Source: CAWAPS01 sp963783945
Lineage (GTDB): Bacteria > Actinomycetota > Acidimicrobiia > Acidimicrobiales > Palsa-688
Reading direction: 5' to 3'
Length of the DNA: 10,544 nucleotides
NCBI GenBank assembly: GCA_963783945.1
Contig: CAWAPS010000039.1
Span: 1-10,544, forward strand
The position numbers and the translations under genes are program-made. How positions within the stretch are numbered: position 1 is the first letter of the stretch; each line of letters begins with the position of its first letter. The notes below the pieces were generated by a model that saw only the letters and a program-made list of their open reading frames with translations, was not told where the DNA came from and searched no databases. Positions 7,473 to 10,544 of the stretch are shown in pieces.

Positions 7473-7739
7473 GTGACCAACGCCGAGACACTGCCGCACC
7501 TGCTGACCATCGACGAACTCGTCGAACGGCTTGGCACCAGCACCCGCCACGTTCGCCGTCTCATCGCCGCGCCCCGGATCCCCTACCTCAAGGTTGGCAA
7601 ACTCGTCCGCTTCGACCCGGACGAGATCAACCGCTGGCTCGAAGACTCCCGAGTCGCCCTACGGCCATCCCCGCCGAGCGTTGCTCGGACCCGGCCTCGG
7701 TCGGTTCACGGACGTGGAACATCTGACGGCGCCGCCTGA
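7473..7739 (+). CDS. Excisionase-type helix-turn-helix protein
   Basis: An 88-residue protein with an HTH_17/excisionase-family domain at residues 10-57. LLTIDELVERLGTSTRHVRR (10-29) forms the helix-turn-helix, RIPYLKVGKLVRF (35-47) is the wing, and DPDEINRWL (48-56) the closing helix, as in MerR-like Xis proteins of actinobacterial integrative plasmids and phages. The tail (58-88) is Arg/Pro/Ser-rich and probably disordered. Such proteins bind and bend DNA at attachment sites to steer the integrase toward excision, and some repress transcription. The frame is intact and has a strong ribosome site. The gene directly precedes a broken integrase, the usual xis-int order, so its excision partner appears lost here. 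It may persist as a repressor or by chance. A chromosomal regulator of the same fold cannot be excluded. Confidence 0.85.
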   Translation: MTNAETLPHLLTIDELVERLGTSTRHVRRLIAAPRIPYLKVGKLVRFDPDEINRWLEDSRVALRPSPPSVARTRPRSVHGRGTSDGAA

Positions 7740-7780
7740 CGTGGGTAGAGTCCCGAGGCACCAACCAGACCCCGCCCGCG

Positions 7781-7786
7781 AGGAGG
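7781..7786 (+). promoter_or_regulatory. Relict ribosome binding site of the integrase remnant
   Basis: AGGAGG lies six bases before an ATG at 7793, where the integrase-like protein sequence begins. It is a well-formed site in front of a gene that is broken within a few codons. Confidence 0.55.
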
Positions 7787-7792
7787 CCGGCG

Positions 7793-8045
7793 ATGGGTTC
7801 GCCGTCTGAGTGGTCGATGGCGAGCCCGCTCCCAGGACCCCGAGGATCACTAGCGCTCGCAGACAGTCGATTGGAAGGGGCTATGCCGATCGGTTCCTCG
7901 AGGGCAATGGTGGCGACCTCCAGCGTGGCGAGTGGATTTACCCCACGCTTCGCAGAGTGCTCTTGTCCGAGGGCCGCAGGAGTGGCTCCGGCATTTGTAG
8001 GCACGCCCCCTGTTGCAGGGGATTTCGAAGCGGTGGGAGCTTGCG
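7793..8045 (+). pseudogene. Tyrosine integrase, shattered N-terminal remnant
   Basis: No single frame is convincing, but three joined frames give the N-terminal part of an actinobacterial phage/ICE tyrosine integrase. One frame reads RWVRRLSGRWRARSQDPEDH (7791-7850), then a TAG, then RSQTVDWKG: the arm-type DNA-binding start, normally G-S-V-x-x-L-x-S-G-R-W-x-A-R-x-x-D-P. A second frame reads YADRFLEGNGGDLQRGEWIY and PTLRRVLLSE (7882-7971), matching the usual ADAxxFLxxxxxDLxRGxWxDPxxGR segment. A third reads WPQEWLRHL (about 7972-7998), ending at a TAG. The core-binding and catalytic domains (R...HxxR...Y) are absent; the sequence runs into the hydrolase gene at 8046. The position directly after an excisionase-like gene supports the call. 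At least two frame changes and one internal stop make it inactive. Confidence 0.7.
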
Positions 8046-8810
8046 CTAGGCCGATAGCTGTGCGAGGAATCCGGTGATGATCGGTATGACGAGGTCCGAG
8101 CGTTGGAACGCTTGCAGGTGATTCAGTCCCGGCAGGCTGACCACCGACCCTTGTGGGAGTTCCCTGGAGTGCTCCTTTAAGGTGGGGTACATCTCGTCGT
8201 TCTCTCCCATGATTAGGAGGTATGGCCGCCCAAAAGTCGTCAGTAGGTCATCAACCGAGACGGACTCCTCGTTCCGTTGAAGCGCGTTCAGGGCCGCCGT
8301 GTCGTTGGCCAGTAAGCGGCTCCGAAGCTCCGGTGAAATGGCGCTCTGCGATTCCCAGACCTTGACAAACGCCTCGGCGGACTGGTCGACGAGGGCGACG
8401 ATCTGTTCGTCGAGTTCGCTGGGCTCCGAATTTTCGACGGGACTCATGCCGCCCACGATCAGTGAACGAAGACGTCCAGGCCGCAGCTTGGCCATCACCA
8501 GTGCGAGCCAGCCGCCCATCGAGTAACCGTATACATGAGCTTGCTCAACGTGGCAGGCGTCGAGGACGCTTACAAAGTCGAGAACCATCATTGTCGACCC
8601 ATAGGCCTCAGGATCGTGAGGTTTGTCGCTGGCGCCGTGGCCGCGAGGGTCGACGAGGATCAGGCGATAGTCCGCGGAGAGCGATTTGACGTAGCCGTAC
8701 TCATACCAGGATTCGACGCTGTCGCTGAAGCCCGGAACGATCAGCAGCGGAGGTCCAGTTCCTTCGACCCGGTAGTGAATCCGTATATCACCGTGGGAGA
8801 CATATGGCAT
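8046..8810 (-). CDS. Alpha/beta hydrolase
   Basis: A complete 254-residue alpha/beta-hydrolase fold protein, usual length for the family. The nucleophile is Ser97 in GYSMGG, the acid is probably Asp205 (MGENDEMYP) and the base His231 (LPGLNHLQAF). The oxyanion region is PGF (26-28), and the DPRGHGASDKP stretch at 54-64 is a family hallmark. There is no signal peptide, so it is cytosolic. The sequence does not fix the substrate; relatives include esterases, lactonases, C-C hydrolases and haloperoxidase-like enzymes. The nucleophile is Ser, not Asp, which argues against epoxide hydrolase or dehalogenase activity. The ATG at 8810 is preceded by GGGAGGA (complement of 8821-8827) at about 10 bases. 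The gene is monocistronic in the window and converges on the integrase remnant. Its base composition is less GC-rich than the cyclase gene, consistent with a different history. Confidence 0.92.
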   Translation of the reverse strand: MPYVSHGDIRIHYRVEGTGPPLLIVPGFSDSVESWYEYGYVKSLSADYRLILVDPRGHGASDKPHDPEAYGSTMMVLDFVSVLDACHVEQAHVYGYSMGGWLALVMAKLRPGRLRSLIVGGMSPVENSEPSELDEQIVALVDQSAEAFVKVWESQSAISPELRSRLLANDTAALNALQRNEESVSVDDLLTTFGRPYLLIMGENDEMYPTLKEHSRELPQGSVVSLPGLNHLQAFQRSDLVIPIITGFLAQLSA

Positions 8811-9355
8811 TTTTTCCGGTTCCTCCCTATAATCCGAAAGCTCAACCTGTCGCTCCTAAGATGAGGGGCAGGGTCATTGGAACGGTACTGCTTTCGAAAG
8901 TACAGCGATTCCTTTCACCAAGGATCCAGGGCGCCGAGGTCGGAGACCATTGGCTATCGAAGGGGCAGGCGAGGTCCGACATTGGTGGATTCCCTCCTTC
9001 AGGGTAGTACCGTGACCCGACATGACCGAACAGATGTTCGTAGACAAGCCCTGCCTGAACTACGGAGCTTCTATCAGCTTCCCGCAGCCAGGCCACGCCA
9101 CCTGTCCCCAGCTGTGCGTTACCGATGTTCCTGACCAAAGCCTGACAGTGGGGCCGCTACCCGCGACCAGACTGGGAGCCAGGTGGGATCCAGGGGCGGT
9201 GGCCCGGGATCGGTCATGGCCTCGGCTACCGACTGGGCATGGAATCTGAACCTTTCGCCGACCCGTATTGCGGGGGATCCGCTCGTCGCGCCTTTCGGTG
9301 GGCACTTCGAGTCGGTACACCCAGGTCGATGGCGACGCTTCTACGCTCACCTATT
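8811..9355. other. Gene-free stretch upstream of the hydrolase
   Basis: I translated both strands here and recognise nothing, including no C-terminal part of the DUF4143-type pseudogene that ends near 9356. The hydrolase promoter should lie near the left end. An imperfect hairpin, GTACTGCTTTC then GAAAGTAC at 8885-8903, sits about 75-90 bases before the hydrolase start. The 11-mer TGACCGAACAG occurs at 9023-9033 and again at 9411-9421 inside the pseudogene's tail. Confidence 0.5.
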
Positions 9356-10195
9356 TCATGTCGCCGACCGGGCCGTCTTGCTAGATAGTAAGCGTTCCAC
9401 GAGCACCGAGTGACCGAACAGGTTGACAAGAAGGCGGCCATAGCCAGCGGCGCTCTGGGCGTTCACATCCTCGGCACGATAGATGATGGTGTCTGCGGGC
9501 ATGTTAGCGTCGTCAAGAGCCTGCACGCCGAGGTAGCGGCGCACCTTGACCGGTCCTTGGGCGCGTCGGCAATGGCGGCGTCACGGTTGACGAGGTCGTC
9601 GAGATAGCTGGCCCACCACAGCGCCCCAGATCGGTGGGCGTCGACGGTCGGTGATCTCCGCGAAGCCTCTCCGAAGTGCCAGGGATCCTCTATCACTGGC
9701 GAGTCTCGGATGACGCTCAGGTCGTCTGCTCTGGAAGCAGCCAGACAAGCGAGGAAGGACGGCCGGGCTGGGGCGGAGACCTCCCGTAGCTTTCGTTCTG
9801 CGAGGGGGTACATGCTCATCCGGATAATCCGCCCGATCCCGGCCCGGGTCTCGTTGGTGAACTGGGCGCGCACACTGCCGATCAGGATGAACTGTTCCCG
9901 GGGCGTGGCGTCGCGGCCGACGACCCGCTTGGCCGCCGCGAGAACCTGTGGGACTTCCTGCCACTCGTCAATAGGAGAGGGCGTTCGGCCGGCGTTGGGC
10001 GGCGTCGGGGGTCAGCCCGGTAGGTGGCCGCGGCTCCCGGTTGGTCGAGCCGGTCGACCTGCTGGACGCGCTGCGCGACGGTAGCCGTCCTGCCAGCTGC
10101 CCGCGGTCCCGTGATCATCACGCCAGGGAACTCTGTTACCAACGGGTGAGGTAGGCATCGGCCATCCGAGGCCGGTATGGCGGAGGGGTGATCAC
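9356..10195 (-). pseudogene. AAA_14/DUF4143-type ATPase pseudogene
   Basis: Read from a GTG at 10195, the minus strand gives YRPRMADAYLTR and then a TAA (10136-10138). A one-base deletion near 10142 shifts it to LVTEFPGVMITGPRAAGRTA, VDRLDQPGAAATYRADP and ERPLL. A second shift near 9972 restores IDEWQEVPQVLAAAKRVVGR, QFILIGSVRAQFTNETRAGI, GRIIRMSMYPL and later YLDDLVNRDA. A third near 9543 restores RRYLGVQALDDANMPADTII and AAGYGRLLVNLF, after which homology fades. These are the ordered motifs of AAA_14 plus the start of DUF4143: P-loop, IDEWQ Walker B, LIGS sensor, and the YLDDLVxRD helix. The P-loop Lys is replaced (GPRAAGRT for the usual GPRxxGKT), so nucleotide binding would already be impaired. 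Intact homologues have about 400 residues; the C-terminal third is missing. Their function is poorly known; some have been proposed as antitoxin-like or mobile-element-associated ATPases. Confidence 0.85.
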
Positions 10196-10221
10196 CGCGG
10201 GCCAACGAAGCAATGAATGCA

Positions 10222-10282
10222 CTACCAATTTCACGCGCCCCGGGTAGCAAGTTCACGCGGTGACCGCTACCAACTTCACGCA
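10222..10282. repeat. Three 16-bp direct repeats at 22-23 bp spacing, possible IS21-type end
   Basis: Copies are CTACCAATTTCACGCG (10222-10237), GTAGCAAGTTCACGCG (10244-10259) and CTACCAACTTCACGCA (10267-10282). They share the core of x-TA-x-CAA-x-TTCACGC. Start-to-start distances are 22 and 23 bases, about two helical turns, so bound proteins would line up on one face. IS21-family elements carry multiple internal repeats of about 20 bp at each end as transposase sites, and actinobacterial members often have TTCACG-containing copies. No istA or istB gene or remnant is seen in the window, so the element would lie outside it or be lost. An operator array is the alternative. Confidence 0.5.
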
Positions 10283-10289
10283 GCACATA

Positions 10290-10544
10290 CCACGGAGGTC
10301 GGCGGCCACTTCAGCCCTTGGCGCGATGACCTTCGAGTCCAGCTCTTCTTCACAGGTGTTTTCCCAGATTTCGCCGATCAGTGCTGGGCGGCATGGCGAC
10401 TGATGCCTATGCGAAAGGTTTGGCGCCGAGATCCGCCCCGCAGATCTCCTCCCACGCTCCCCCACGCAGCGGAAGTTCACGGCCACCTGGGGTTTCTAGC
10501 GGTACAAATAAGTGCCGCTTGACCAGCCTGTTTGTGCTGGCTAG
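10290..10544. other. Right-hand edge without a recognisable gene
   Basis: Open frames on both strands (10217-10522 plus, 10253-10486 minus) cover this stretch, but neither translation resembles a known family and both start inside the repeat cluster. If the repeats are an insertion-sequence end, this could be flanking DNA or the beginning of the element. Confidence 0.4.

Noticed and set aside
7788..7804. CGGCGA-TGGGT-TCGCCG hairpin after the excisionase-like gene, a possible terminator.
   Set aside because: It has no T-run, and the bases belong to the relict start of the integrase, which explains them.
7627..8004. 125-codon minus-strand frame antisense to the excisionase-like and integrase region.
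   Set aside because: No recognisable domain or ribosome site, and it overlaps a well-supported gene on the other strand.
7793..8077. 94-codon plus-strand frame with a strong ribosome site, as a new small protein.
   Set aside because: The integrase N-terminus is spelled across the other frames of the same DNA, so the ribosome site is better explained as the integrase's own and the open frame as a by-product of frameshifting.
8842..9138. 98-codon minus-strand frame upstream of the hydrolase as an extra gene in an operon.
   Set aside because: The translation has no family features and the composition is not clearly coding.
1..10544. CRISPR arrays, tRNA or rRNA genes, and intact transposase genes.
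   Set aside because: No regularly spaced long repeats with unique spacers, no tRNA T-loop or cloverleaf pattern, no rRNA-like sequence and no readable transposase were found by eye on either strand.

Overview
The window looks like an accessory or decaying stretch of a high-GC Actinomycetota chromosome. The base composition, the GTG/TTG starts, the cyclase–ATPase–TPR regulator and the zinc-ribbon/DUF4190 membrane protein are all typical of actinobacteria. The genus cannot be fixed from this sequence. Five open genes look intact: a secreted protein, a zinc-ribbon membrane protein, a large cyclase-domain ATPase, a small excisionase-type DNA-binding protein and an alpha/beta hydrolase. Between them lie at least four broken genes that only make sense when several reading frames are joined.

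Layout. 1-485: no convincing gene, but a perfect 14-bp palindrome. 486-1007 (+): small exported protein. 1300-2337 (+): zinc ribbon, two membrane helices, Ser/Thr/Pro linker and an extracytoplasmic domain. 2537-3073 (-): C-terminal remnant of a TPR-like helical protein. 3077-3536: nothing recognisable. 3537-4066 (-): DinB-family pseudogene with at least four frameshifts. 4243-6942 (-): class III nucleotidyl cyclase domain, NB-ARC-type ATPase and TPR-rich tail. 6943-7472: non-coding, with an 11-bp direct repeat. 7473-7739 (+): excisionase-like HTH protein. 7793-8045 (+): shattered N-terminus of a tyrosine integrase. 8046-8810 (-): alpha/beta hydrolase, convergent with the integrase remnant. 8811-9355: nothing recognisable. 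9356-10195 (-): AAA_14/DUF4143-type ATPase pseudogene with three frameshifts and a mutated P-loop. 10222-10282: three 16-bp repeats spaced 22-23 bp, resembling the internal end repeats of IS21-type elements.

Reading as a whole. The excisionase-like gene followed by an integrase remnant points to an integrated element that lost its integrase. The surrounding pseudogenes and possible IS end suggest a genomic graveyard. The decay is probably real rather than sequencing error: the 2.7-kb cyclase gene and the hydrolase are uninterrupted, while the broken genes also carry substitutions at key residues and nonsense codons. I do not see a convincing new multi-gene system. The most informative items are the integrase remnant beside an intact excisionase gene, the DUF4143 ATPase pseudogene, the 22-bp-period repeats, and a cyclase domain that lacks the substrate-specifying lysine.
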